Of a stretch of DNA of 11,242 bases, positions 1-5,266 are shown piece after piece. Both the position numbers and the translations under genes were made by a program. Position 1 is the first letter of the stretch, and every line of letters begins with the position of its first letter. Origin of the DNA: an uncultured Clostridia bacterium (lineage in GTDB: Bacteria; Bacillota; Clostridia; UMGS1883); NCBI GenBank assembly GCA_947630525.1, contig CANRHW010000033.1:1-11242 (forward strand). Reading direction: 5' to 3'. Under the pieces are notes generated by a model. That model saw nothing but the letters and a program-made list of their open reading frames with translations. It had not been told where the DNA came from and ran no database searches.

Positions 1-275
1 GTCTCGTTGTCCAGCTCGGGAGTTTTTACGATGATCTGAGTGTTGTCAGTGGCCTGAACGCTCACCTGCTGACCGCCGATGGCGTCGGAAACCAGCTTTT
101 CCATCTGGTTTTCCATATCTGTAGTGACGGTCTTGCCCATTTCAAACTGATAAAGGTTGCCGCCGGTGAAGTCGATACCCAGATTGAAGCCCTTGAAGAG
201 CATCAGCGCGATGCTGGCAACGACAAGAACTATGGAGATGCCGAAGAAAATCTTTCTGTTCTTAGTGGGACTCAT
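1..275 (-). CDS. secF: Protein translocase subunit SecF, N-terminal part (cut by window edge)
   Basis: SecF pairs with SecD in the membrane complex that uses the proton gradient to help pull secreted proteins through SecYEG. About 91 codons are visible. They show a short cytoplasmic start (MSPTKNRKI), one membrane helix at about residues 9-28, and the family signature GIDFTGG at 33-39, followed by the beginning of the extracytoplasmic P1-like domain. The start is an ATG that shares its A with the secD stop codon (TGATG), so translation is probably coupled to secD. An AGGAGG at 284-289 lies about 8 bases upstream, inside the secD 3' end. The rest of the gene is beyond base 1. Confidence 0.93.
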   Translation of the reverse strand, partial: MSPTKNRKIFFGISIVLVVASIALMLFKGFNLGIDFTGGNLYQFEMGKTVTTDMENQMEKLVSDAIGGQQVSVQATDNTQIIVKTPELDNE

Positions 276-1636
276 CAGGCATTCCTCCTTTTGTTTACTC
301 CGTAGAGCCAGTTGTTTTTAACGCCGAAGTTCACTATAAGTTTAAGCAGCCACTTGGTCAGGAACACGGCGGAGAACATACTAACTATGATGCCTATGCC
401 AAGGGTGATGGCGAAGCTCTGAATAGTGCCGCTGCCAAAGAAGAACAGCACTACGCAGGCAATAATAGTGGTCACGTTGGAATCGATAACCGCAGTGATA
501 GCGCGCTTGTAACCGCTTTCAACCGCCGCGCCGACGCTCTTGCCCTGGCGGAGCTCATCCTTTATCCTCTCGAAAATTACAACGTTGGCGTCAACGGCCA
601 TACCTATCGAAAGGATAACGCCCGCTATACCCGGCAGTGTCAGCGTTATGCGGTAGCCGCTGTCTATACCGTCGCCGATAAAGAAGCCGGCCATAATAAG
701 CAGAGATATGGAAATATAAGCCACAAGGCTGATATCGGCCACAAGGCCGGGGAGGCGATAGAACAGCAGCATGAACAGCATTACCAGTATAATACCGATA
801 AGGGCCGCCGTCAAAGAGGTTTTGAGAGCCTCGGCGCCGAGGGTGGGACCTACGGTGCGGAGCTCAGCCGCCTCAAGGGCAAAGGGCAGAGAGCCGCTGT
901 TGATAACGTTGGCCAGATGGCTGGCCTCGTCGGCGGTGAAGTCGCCGGTGATAACGCAGCCGTCACTGTTAATAACGCTGCTTACGCTGGGCTCGCTGAC
1001 TACCGTGTCATCAAGAGCGATAACGATAGCGCTATTGATAGCCTCGCCGTTAAAGCTCTTGTTTACGGCGTTGGCGGTAGCCACGCTGAAAGCGTCGCGG
1101 CCCTTGCTTGTAAAGCTTACGGACACATGATAAGTCGAATTGGCGTTGTTATCGGTGGGGCCGTATTCCATCTTGGCGTTGGAGATATACTCGCTGGTGC
1201 CCTCCATAGCCAAGGCATACCGAGCGCTGCCGTCCTCGGCGGGGTCGGTATAGTGATAACGGAACTCCAGCTTGGCAACGTCGCCGATGCTGGCCAGAGC
1301 CTCCTCGGGGTTGTCCATGTCGGGTATCTCCACGCGGATGCCGGTCTCACCCTGAATAGATGTGGTAGCCTCCTGCAAGCCCTGAGCGTCAAGACGCTGG
1401 CGGAGTACCGCCTCGGCTGTTTCAAGCTCGGCCTGAGTGGCGTTGGGAACATCCTTGGGTTCAAAAACGATGATAGAGCCGCCTACCAGGTCAAGGCCCT
1501 GTTTAATGCCCCTGTTCCTGTCCAGAACGCTGGGGACTTTAAAGTTGCCGATCTGTATGTCGCCGATGCAGACAACGGCAAAGGCGGCGATCAGAACCAT
1601 AATTAGTATAAATGAAACGATGCTTTTCGATTTCAT
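275..1636 (-). CDS. secD: Protein translocase subunit SecD
   Basis: SecD is the larger partner of SecF and completes protein export across the membrane using proton-motive force. The 453-residue product has one N-terminal membrane helix (about 6-25), the conserved GLDLVGGS at 47-54, a large extracytoplasmic region (about 55-265), and five helices from about 273 to 432. The RND-type proton-relay segment GMAVDANVVIFER lies at 345-357, with Asp349 in the expected place. At 453 residues it is a compact Gram-positive-type SecD; E. coli SecD is about 615. The ATG at 1636 follows a GGAGGG with 7-base spacing. secF follows with a 1-base overlap. Its own promoter and dyad lie upstream, so it need not depend on scfB readthrough. 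Confidence 0.96.
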   Translation of the reverse strand: MKSKSIVSFILIMVLIAAFAVVCIGDIQIGNFKVPSVLDRNRGIKQGLDLVGGSIIVFEPKDVPNATQAELETAEAVLRQRLDAQGLQEATTSIQGETGIRVEIPDMDNPEEALASIGDVAKLEFRYHYTDPAEDGSARYALAMEGTSEYISNAKMEYGPTDNNANSTYHVSVSFTSKGRDAFSVATANAVNKSFNGEAINSAIVIALDDTVVSEPSVSSVINSDGCVITGDFTADEASHLANVINSGSLPFALEAAELRTVGPTLGAEALKTSLTAALIGIILVMLFMLLFYRLPGLVADISLVAYISISLLIMAGFFIGDGIDSGYRITLTLPGIAGVILSIGMAVDANVVIFERIKDELRQGKSVGAAVESGYKRAITAVIDSNVTTIIACVVLFFFGSGTIQSFAITLGIGIIVSMFSAVFLTKWLLKLIVNFGVKNNWLYGVNKRRNA

Positions 1637-1676
1637 CCACTAACCCTCCTTAATTCTTTGGTTTTGCAACATTATT

Positions 1677-1705
1677 ATTATACAAAAATATCTCCCATTA
1701 GTCAA
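1677..1705 (-). promoter_or_regulatory. Sigma-A promoter for secDF
   Basis: Read on the minus strand, the -35 box TTGACT (1705-1700) and the -10 box TATAAT (1682-1677) are separated by exactly 17 bases. Transcription should start near 1670, giving a leader of about 35 bases with the secD SD site in it. The -10 is perfect and the -35 differs from consensus at one base. This separates secDF from the scfB transcript. Confidence 0.85.
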
Positions 1706-1715
1706 GAGATATTTT
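1685..1715. promoter_or_regulatory. Perfect 10-bp inverted repeat flanking the secDF -35 box (operator candidate)
   Basis: AAAATATCTC at 1685-1694 is perfectly complementary to GAGATATTTT at 1706-1715, with 11 bases between. The gap contains the whole -35 box (1700-1705), and the left arm lies within the promoter spacer. A protein bound to both arms would block RNA polymerase. The dyad is upstream of the predicted start site, so it cannot act in the secD mRNA; it could form only in readthrough RNA from scfB. No regulator is identified. Confidence 0.5.
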
Positions 1716-1792
1716 CAAATTTTTTGCGGAATTGGAAATTTTTTAAAATCAAGCGTTAAAAACGGTTCGGGCTCTCACGCGTCCGCCGCCCG

Positions 1793-3142
1793 TCACTCCG
1801 CAAGCGCCGCGGCCATGGCTATGGCGCATTCGGTGCGCTTTTTCTGCATTTCGCAGGCGATATCGTAGGGCTTGTTTATGTCGCCGTTCATGTTGAAAGC
1901 GTTGGCCGCGCAGCCGCCGCTGCAATAAAAGCGGTTCCAGCAGGAAGAGCAGGCCTCCTTGGCGTAGATATTGCTCTTCATAAAGCGGTCGCGGATAGCC
2001 CCGTCCAGCTTGCCCTCGAACACGGTGCCCATTTTAAACTCGGGCTTGCCCACAAACTGGTGGCAGGGGTAAAGGTCGCCCGAGGGGGTCACGGCCAGAT
2101 ACTCGTGGCCGCTGCCGCAGCCTGAAAGCCGCTTATAAGCGCAGGGGCCCTGTTCAAGGTCGACCATAAAGTGGAAAAAGTTCACAAATTTGCCGCTTTT
2201 GCGTGTGTTTGTCAGCAATTCCGCCAGCCGGTCATACTCGGCGAAAATGGCGGGCAAATCTTCCCGGCGGAGGGAATAATCCTCGGTCTCGGGAGCAACC
2301 ACCGGTTCCACGCTTATCTGCTCAAAGCCCAGATCCATCAGGTGCTTCACGTCCTCGGCAAAATCCAGATTATCCCTCGTAAAGGTGCCCCGGACGTAAT
2401 AATCGCTCTGCCCGCGGCTGTCGGCCAGCTTTTGGAATTTTGGCACGACCCGGTCATAGCTGCCGCTGCCGTCCACACGGACGCGAACCGCGTCGTGAAC
2501 CGCCTTGCGTCCGTCGAGAGAAAGAACCACGTTGCTCATGTTTTCATTGATATAGGCCTGCTTTTCATCATCCAGCAGCACCCCGTTGGTGGTTATCGTA
2601 AAACGGAAATTTTTGCCGCGGAGCCTCCCCTGCTCCTTGGCGTACTCGGTGATTTCCTTTACCACGTCAAAATTCATCAAAGGCTCGCCGCCAAAATAAT
2701 CTATCTCGATATTCTTACGGTTTTGGCTCTGTTCAATAACAAAGTCGATGGCCTTCTTCCCCACCTCGGCGCTCATGAGTTCGCGCTTGCCCATGTATTC
2801 GCCGCCGTCGGCAAAACAATATTTGCAGCGCAGATTGCAGTCATGGGCGATGTGGAGACAAAGGGCCTTGACCACCGACTGCTTGTCCCAATGCTTCGCC
2901 AGCTCGGCATAGATATCCTTGGTGAACAGCAGCTTTTCGTCTATGAGGCTTTGGAGCTCGGCCGTGGCCTCGTCGAACTCCGGGCCGACACAGCCCAGCT
3001 CCGACGCCTTTTCGGGGAGAAATACGCCGTTTTCATCATAACAGTCCAGCAGCTCGTAAGCCTTTTCGTCCAGGACGTGAACGGCCCCGCTGGCCACATC
3101 TACGACTATGTACTGACCCAGGTTGTGGAATTTGTGTATCAT
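1793..3142 (-). CDS. scfB: Thioether cross-link-forming SCIFF peptide maturase (radical SAM/SPASM)
   Basis: This enzyme installs sulfur-to-carbon cross-links in the six-cysteine ranthipeptide SCIFF, using S-adenosylmethionine and iron-sulfur clusters. The 449-residue protein has an N-terminal PqqD-like peptide-recognition region (about 1-85), then the radical-SAM motif CNLRCKYC with Cys102, Cys106 and Cys109. GGEP at 151-154 is the SAM-binding motif. The C-terminal SPASM region is rich in cysteines: 334, 342, 360, 398, 401, 407, 411, 430 and 439, enough for auxiliary clusters. Length and architecture match the TIGR03974 maturase family. The ATG has AAGG 8 bases upstream. It lies about 200 bases downstream of scfA on the same strand. 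No separate promoter is obvious, so it probably depends on readthrough from scfA through several hairpins. Confidence 0.95.
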   Translation of the reverse strand: MIHKFHNLGQYIVVDVASGAVHVLDEKAYELLDCYDENGVFLPEKASELGCVGPEFDEATAELQSLIDEKLLFTKDIYAELAKHWDKQSVVKALCLHIAHDCNLRCKYCFADGGEYMGKRELMSAEVGKKAIDFVIEQSQNRKNIEIDYFGGEPLMNFDVVKEITEYAKEQGRLRGKNFRFTITTNGVLLDDEKQAYINENMSNVVLSLDGRKAVHDAVRVRVDGSGSYDRVVPKFQKLADSRGQSDYYVRGTFTRDNLDFAEDVKHLMDLGFEQISVEPVVAPETEDYSLRREDLPAIFAEYDRLAELLTNTRKSGKFVNFFHFMVDLEQGPCAYKRLSGCGSGHEYLAVTPSGDLYPCHQFVGKPEFKMGTVFEGKLDGAIRDRFMKSNIYAKEACSSCWNRFYCSGGCAANAFNMNGDINKPYDIACEMQKKRTECAIAMAAALAE

Positions 3143-3169
3143 AAAATCATCCTTAATATAATGTAATGA

Positions 3170-3305
3170 CAGCCCCTTTCAGACTGCCGGCAAAGTCAAT
3201 GAACAATTAGGAAAGCTCGAAAGGGAACTCCCTTTCGATAAAAAACATATAATCCCAGGGCGTGTACCTGGGATTATATACCTTAATCGGGGTAGAAAGG
3301 GGCTG
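3170..3305. repeat. Intergenic palindromic repeat element, copy 1, with 11-bp terminal inverted repeats
   Basis: The scfA-scfB spacer contains a segment that recurs at 8787-8892. The core 3237-3297 matches 8833-8892 except for one A in an A-run and one T/C change. Weaker similarity extends left to CAGACT at 3180-3185. This copy is bounded by CAGCCCCTTTC (3170-3180) and its exact reverse complement GAAAGGGGCTG (3295-3305). Inside are two more palindromes: TCGAAAGGGA / TCCCTTTCGA (3218-3239 region) and the 13-bp stem annotated separately. No protein is encoded in it, and no target duplication is obvious. It resembles a miniature, non-autonomous repeat or a portable terminator; which of these is not settled. 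Confidence 0.65.
3240..3279 (-). terminator. Hairpin with T-run between scfA and scfB (terminator or attenuator)
   Basis: On the minus strand a perfect 13-bp stem (ATATAATCCCAGG, 3279-3267, with its complement 3259-3247) has a 7-base loop and is followed after one base by six T residues (3245-3240). This has the form of an intrinsic terminator, although the stem is half A+T. It lies downstream of scfA and upstream of scfB, so it would reduce scfB relative to scfA. Copy 2 of the repeat (8836-8874) has the same structure in the same orientation, with the loop changed at one base. Confidence 0.55.
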
Positions 3306-3320
3306 CATAACAGCCCCTTT
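3296..3320 (-). other. Strong hairpin just after scfA
   Basis: AAAGGGGCTG (3296-3305) and CAGCCCCTTT (3311-3320) form a perfect 10-bp stem with a 5-base loop, 25 bases past the scfA stop. No T-run follows on the minus strand, so it looks more like a 3'-end stabiliser or processing site than a classic terminator. The 3170-3180 copy of the same sequence could pair with the 3296-3305 arm instead, giving an alternative fold. Confidence 0.45.
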
Positions 3321-3344
3321 GTAACAACTGTTTTCCGCTTTCGC

Positions 3345-3491
3345 TTATTTCTTCTTCTGCTCGCACTTTTGGTTGGCAACAGTGCAGGAAGTCTTGCAAG
3401 CGGACTGGCAGGACGTCTGACATTCGCCGCAACCGCCCTTATTCACAGACTTGGCCAGATTTGCGCCGGAAATCGTTTTAATATGCTTCAT
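3345..3491 (-). CDS. scfA: Six-cysteine ranthipeptide SCIFF precursor
   Basis: This is the 48-residue precursor modified by ScfB. The N-terminal half (MKHIKTISGANLAKSVNK) is the conserved leader-like part of the family. The C-terminal core carries exactly six cysteines, at 21, 24, 28, 32, 36 and 43. Threonine and serine residues between them are the likely acceptors of the thioether links, as known for ranthipeptides. The tail is QKKK. The ATG at 3491 has an ideal AAGGAGG 8 bases upstream. A consensus promoter lies just before it and scfB follows. SCIFF is known to be almost universal in Clostridia; its biological role is still poorly defined, with quorum-like signalling suggested in some species. 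Confidence 0.97.
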   Translation of the reverse strand: MKHIKTISGANLAKSVNKGGCGECQTSCQSACKTSCTVANQKCEQKKK

Positions 3492-3533
3492 AAAAAATGC
3501 CTCCTTATCTAAATTGTGCCTTTTACTGCCATT

Positions 3534-3562
3534 ATTATATCACGGCGGTATTGGTTTGTCAA
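3534..3562 (-). promoter_or_regulatory. Consensus extended sigma-A promoter for scfA
   Basis: On the minus strand TTGACA (3562-3557) and TATAAT (3539-3534) are both perfect, with 17 bases between. The -10 is preceded by TGA, giving an extended TGn element. The predicted start is near 3527, leaving a leader of about 35 bases with a strong SD site. This is the best promoter in the window and predicts abundant SCIFF mRNA in growing cells. Confidence 0.9.
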
Positions 3563-3611
3563 TAGTTATTTTTCGGGCAGGGAGAGCCCAAGCAAAATCG
3601 GGCCGCCCCTG

Positions 3612-4001
3612 TTATGATTTCATGTTTATGCCTATTATCCCGCCGATAATGCCGGCCAGCGCGCCGTAGCCCAGCTTTATCAGCGCTTCCGAGCCCAGTT
3701 CTACTCCGCCAAAGGCGAGATAGCCTATGGCGTAAAGTATGACCATATATAAAACCCCGCTTACGCCGCCTACCAGCCAGCCGCCGCGCTTGCCGCTCTT
3801 AGCGCAGAGCGCTCCGGCCAAAGCCACGGAAAATACCGTTATTATCTTTGCTCCGCGGCCTATCCATACCTCGTCGATGTCGGTATAGCACAGGAGCAGG
3901 GCAAAAAGCATCACCAGCGCCACCGTTACGGCATATGCCGTAACAAGGCTCAGCAGGCACCTGAGCAGCGCGGGCCTTTCCTTTTCATTGACAGGCTTCA
4001 T
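3612..4001 (-). CDS. TIGR04086-type small membrane protein
   Basis: The 129-residue product is almost entirely membrane-embedded, with four predicted helices at about 12-39, 50-67, 74-98 and 106-125. The last is glycine-rich (GALAGIIGGIIG). Size, topology and position next to scfA/scfB match the uncharacterised TIGR04086 putative membrane protein family, which I recall as a frequent neighbour of SCIFF in Clostridia. An involvement in SCIFF export or sensing is only an inference from location. The ATG at 4001 is chosen over the in-frame TTG at 4007 because a G-rich SD-like stretch (GGGGGTGG, 4008-4015) sits 6 bases upstream. It follows the phosphoribosyltransferase by 57 bases and is probably co-transcribed with it. 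Confidence 0.8.
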   Translation of the reverse strand: MKPVNEKERPALLRCLLSLVTAYAVTVALVMLFALLLCYTDIDEVWIGRGAKIITVFSVALAGALCAKSGKRGGWLVGGVSGVLYMVILYAIGYLAFGGVELGSEALIKLGYGALAGIIGGIIGINMKS

Positions 4002-4010
4002 AAACAACCA

Positions 4011-4035
4011 CCCCCGCTACTTATATATGCGGGGG
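4011..4035 (-). promoter_or_regulatory. Hairpin overlapping the SD of the TIGR04086-type gene
   Basis: CCCCCGC (4011-4017) and GCGGGGG (4029-4035) are perfectly complementary with an 11-base A+T-rich loop. On the minus-strand mRNA the second arm contains most of the G-rich ribosome binding stretch for the gene starting at 4001. Folding would therefore hide it and lower translation. No T-run follows, so a terminator is unlikely. Confidence 0.45.
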
Positions 4036-4058
4036 CGGCGGCGTTTATTCTGTTTGGT

Positions 4059-4622
4059 TTATTTGTTTATCGGCTCGCCCTCGGCGTTAAACAGCGGAAG
4101 CCCGCCCAACACGATTATGTCGTCTCGGTTAAGGGCGTCGCCCTCGGCGAGAACAGCCATTTTGCCGGCAATAACGCCGCCGGCAGCCGCGACCAAATCT
4201 TCAAGGGCCTTAAGAGACTCGCCGGTGCTTATAACGTCGTCAACAACAAGCACCCGCTTGCCCGCCATGGCGGCCGCGTCCGCCTGCCCCAGACAAAGCA
4301 CCTGATCCCGCTCGGTAGTGATAGAGCGCACATGAGTTGTTACCACTTCGCCCATATACACCTTTGGGCCCTTACGGGCCACAATGTAGGGAGAGCCGCC
4401 CTCCTGCCGGGCCATTTCGTACACCAGCGGCAGACTTTTACATTCGGCGGTAAAGATTACGTCATGGGCCGGGGCCCTGTCTAACAGCGCGGCGGCGGCC
4501 GCCTCGGTCACCTCTACGTCGCCGAAAAGTATAAACGCCGCTATCTTTAAGCCGCCCTCTATCGGGAACAGCGGCAGGGAACGCTTGACGCCCGCTATCT
4601 CAATATCATAGCTTGTTTTCAT
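4059..4622 (-). CDS. Phosphoribosyltransferase, adenine-PRT-like
   Basis: A type I phosphoribosyltransferase of 187 residues, probably joining a purine base to PRPP in nucleotide salvage. The PRPP-binding loop VLVVDDVISTGES lies at 124-136, with the two acidic residues and the TG turn. Upstream, ARKGPKVYMG (about 82-91) resembles the flexible catalytic loop of adenine/xanthine PRTs. Substrate specificity cannot be read with confidence, and some members of this group are regulators rather than salvage enzymes. Two ATGs are possible: the one at 4622 has GAGG 8 bases upstream, while the one at 4628 would be only about 2 bases from it, so 4622 is preferred. Its promoter is at 4656-4684, divergent from spoIIID. 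Confidence 0.85.
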   Translation of the reverse strand: MKTSYDIEIAGVKRSLPLFPIEGGLKIAAFILFGDVEVTEAAAAALLDRAPAHDVIFTAECKSLPLVYEMARQEGGSPYIVARKGPKVYMGEVVTTHVRSITTERDQVLCLGQADAAAMAGKRVLVVDDVISTGESLKALEDLVAAAGGVIAGKMAVLAEGDALNRDDIIVLGGLPLFNAEGEPINK

Positions 4623-4655
4623 TTTCATTACCTCTTTTTCTCAATTACTGTAAAT

Positions 4656-4684
4656 ATTTTATATCATTTTTCGCAGTATTGCAA
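4656..4684 (-). promoter_or_regulatory. Sigma-A promoter for the phosphoribosyltransferase operon
   Basis: On the minus strand TTGCAA (4684-4679) and TAAAAT (4661-4656) are spaced by 17 bases. Each box matches the consensus at four or five of six positions. The predicted start near 4649 leaves a leader of about 27 bases with the GAGG ribosome binding site. It lies in the A+T-rich spacer shared with the divergent spoIIID. Confidence 0.65.
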
Positions 4685-4711
4685 GTATTTTATTTTAATA
4701 AATCAAAAAAA

Positions 4712-4740
4712 TCATATCCTTCCTTTCCACTTCATAGTCT
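4712..4740 (+). promoter_or_regulatory. Candidate SigE-type promoter for spoIIID
   Basis: TCATATC (4712-4718) matches the known SigE -35 pattern (KMATATT) at six of seven positions. CATAGTCT (4733-4740) matches the -10 pattern (CATACANT) at the CATA and final T, with 14 bases between. Transcription would start near 4747, right at the AAAAGGGGG ribosome site. Mother-cell SigE control of spoIIID is established in Bacillus subtilis; here it is inferred from this imperfect match. Confidence 0.4.
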
Positions 4741-4761
4741 GTAACGAAAAGGGGGATCGCC

Positions 4762-5043
4762 ATGAAGGATTACATAGAGGAGCGAGCCGTGGAGCTGGCC
4801 AATTACATAATCGAAAACAACGCCACCGTCCGCAGTGCGGCCAAGGTTTTTTCCCTGTCCAAATCCAGCGTACACAAGGACGTGACCGAGCGGCTGGAAA
4901 AAATCGACCCGCCGCTGGCGGCCAGAACAAAACTGGTGCTTGAACATAACAAGGCCGAACGGCATATCCGGGGCGGCCTGGCCACAAAGCACAAATACGA
5001 AGAGCGGGCCAGAAAAACGGACAATTTGAAAAAAGCGAGATAA
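4762..5043 (+). CDS. spoIIID: Sporulation transcriptional regulator SpoIIID
   Basis: SpoIIID is the mother-cell DNA-binding protein that switches on and off many genes after engulfment in spore formation. The 93-residue product has the usual family length. It begins KDYIEERAVELANYIIEN and carries a helix-turn-helix at about 21-43, in which SKSSVHKDVTERL is nearly identical to the B. subtilis protein. The basic C-terminal segment (HIRGGLATKHKY, about 67-78) is the second DNA contact region of the family. The ATG has AAAAGGGGG 6 bases upstream. A SigE-like promoter precedes it and a strong terminator follows the stop codon. Confidence 0.96.
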   Translation: MKDYIEERAVELANYIIENNATVRSAAKVFSLSKSSVHKDVTERLEKIDPPLAARTKLVLEHNKAERHIRGGLATKHKYEERARKTDNLKKAR

Positions 5044-5045
5044 AT

Positions 5046-5090
5046 AACGGCAGGTCATTTAAAGTTTTTCTTGACCTGCCGTTTACTTTA
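5046..5090 (+). terminator. Terminator of spoIIID
   Basis: AACGGCAGGTCA (5046-5057) and TGACCTGCCGTT (5072-5083) form a perfect 12-bp stem with a 14-base loop starting three bases after the spoIIID stop. The following bases are T-rich (TTTACTTTA), though not an unbroken T-run. The right arm also contains the -35 box of the next promoter. Confidence 0.8.
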
Positions 5091-5099
5091 TGATATAAT
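5071..5099 (+). promoter_or_regulatory. Sigma-A-like promoter for the DUF6062-CBS operon
   Basis: TTGACC (5071-5076) and TATAAT (5094-5099) are separated by 17 bases. The -10 is perfect and the -35 differs at the last base. The -35 lies in the right arm of the spoIIID terminator stem. Transcription starting near 5106 would give a leader of about 160 bases holding the repeats and hairpins annotated below. Confidence 0.65.
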
Positions 5100-5131
5100 A
5101 AAGCTAAAGCTTTATTATATTTTGATTTTTA
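5087..5131 (+). repeat. A+T-rich palindromic repeat, copy A
   Basis: This 45-base unit is repeated directly at 5204-5247. The outer parts (TTTATGATATAATAAA and TTTATTATATTTTGATTTT) are identical between copies, while the central 8 bases differ (GCTAAAGC here). The unit folds into a perfect 12-bp stem, ATATAATAAAGC (5093-5104) with GCTTTATTATAT (5109-5120), followed by TTTGATTTTT. Confidence 0.75.
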
Positions 5132-5133
5132 TG

Positions 5134-5179
5134 CGCCGCCGAATTTTTCCTCGCCAGAGGCTCGGAAACGGCGATGCGC
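5134..5179 (+). other. G+C-rich imperfect hairpin between the two A+T repeats
   Basis: GCGC and GCCG near 5134-5142 can pair with CGGC and GCGC near 5169-5179, with a small internal loop. Inside, CCTC and GAGG (5149-5160 region) form a further 4-bp hairpin with loop GCCA. It is an isolated G+C-rich island in an otherwise A+T-rich leader. Its function is unknown. Confidence 0.35.
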
Positions 5180-5180
5180 A

Positions 5181-5247
5181 ATTATATCATAAATTTTTTC
5201 AAATTTATGATATAATAAAATTGTAATTTTATTATATTTTGATTTTA
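5181..5247 (+). repeat. A+T-rich palindromic repeat, copy B, with competing inverted repeat
   Basis: Copy B of the 45-base unit (5204-5247) has central bases ATTGTAAT and still pairs perfectly: ATATAATAAAATT (5210-5222) with AATTTTATTATAT (5225-5237). Its left half is also perfectly complementary to ATTATATCATAAATTT (5181-5196; partner 5201-5216; loop TTTC). The middle segment can therefore pair either leftward or rightward but not both. This stops about 20 bases before the DUF6062 gene. Confidence 0.7.
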
Positions 5248-5266
5248 CAATGGGAGGCACGGCCCG

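Noticed and set aside
1757..1792. Terminator after scfB (CGGGC/GCCCG stem followed by a T-run)
   Set aside because: The stem is only 5 bp with a 15-base loop, and the T-run starts five bases past it. Too weak to annotate; scfB may read into secDF.
2171..3166. A 331-codon plus-strand frame opposite scfB
   Set aside because: No recognisable motif or SD. The opposite strand encodes an unmistakable radical SAM/SPASM enzyme.
3179..3379. A 66-codon minus-strand frame between scfA and scfB
   Set aside because: It crosses the repeat element and overlaps scfA in another frame. It is Arg/Lys/Ser-rich with no ribosome site, so it is treated as chance.
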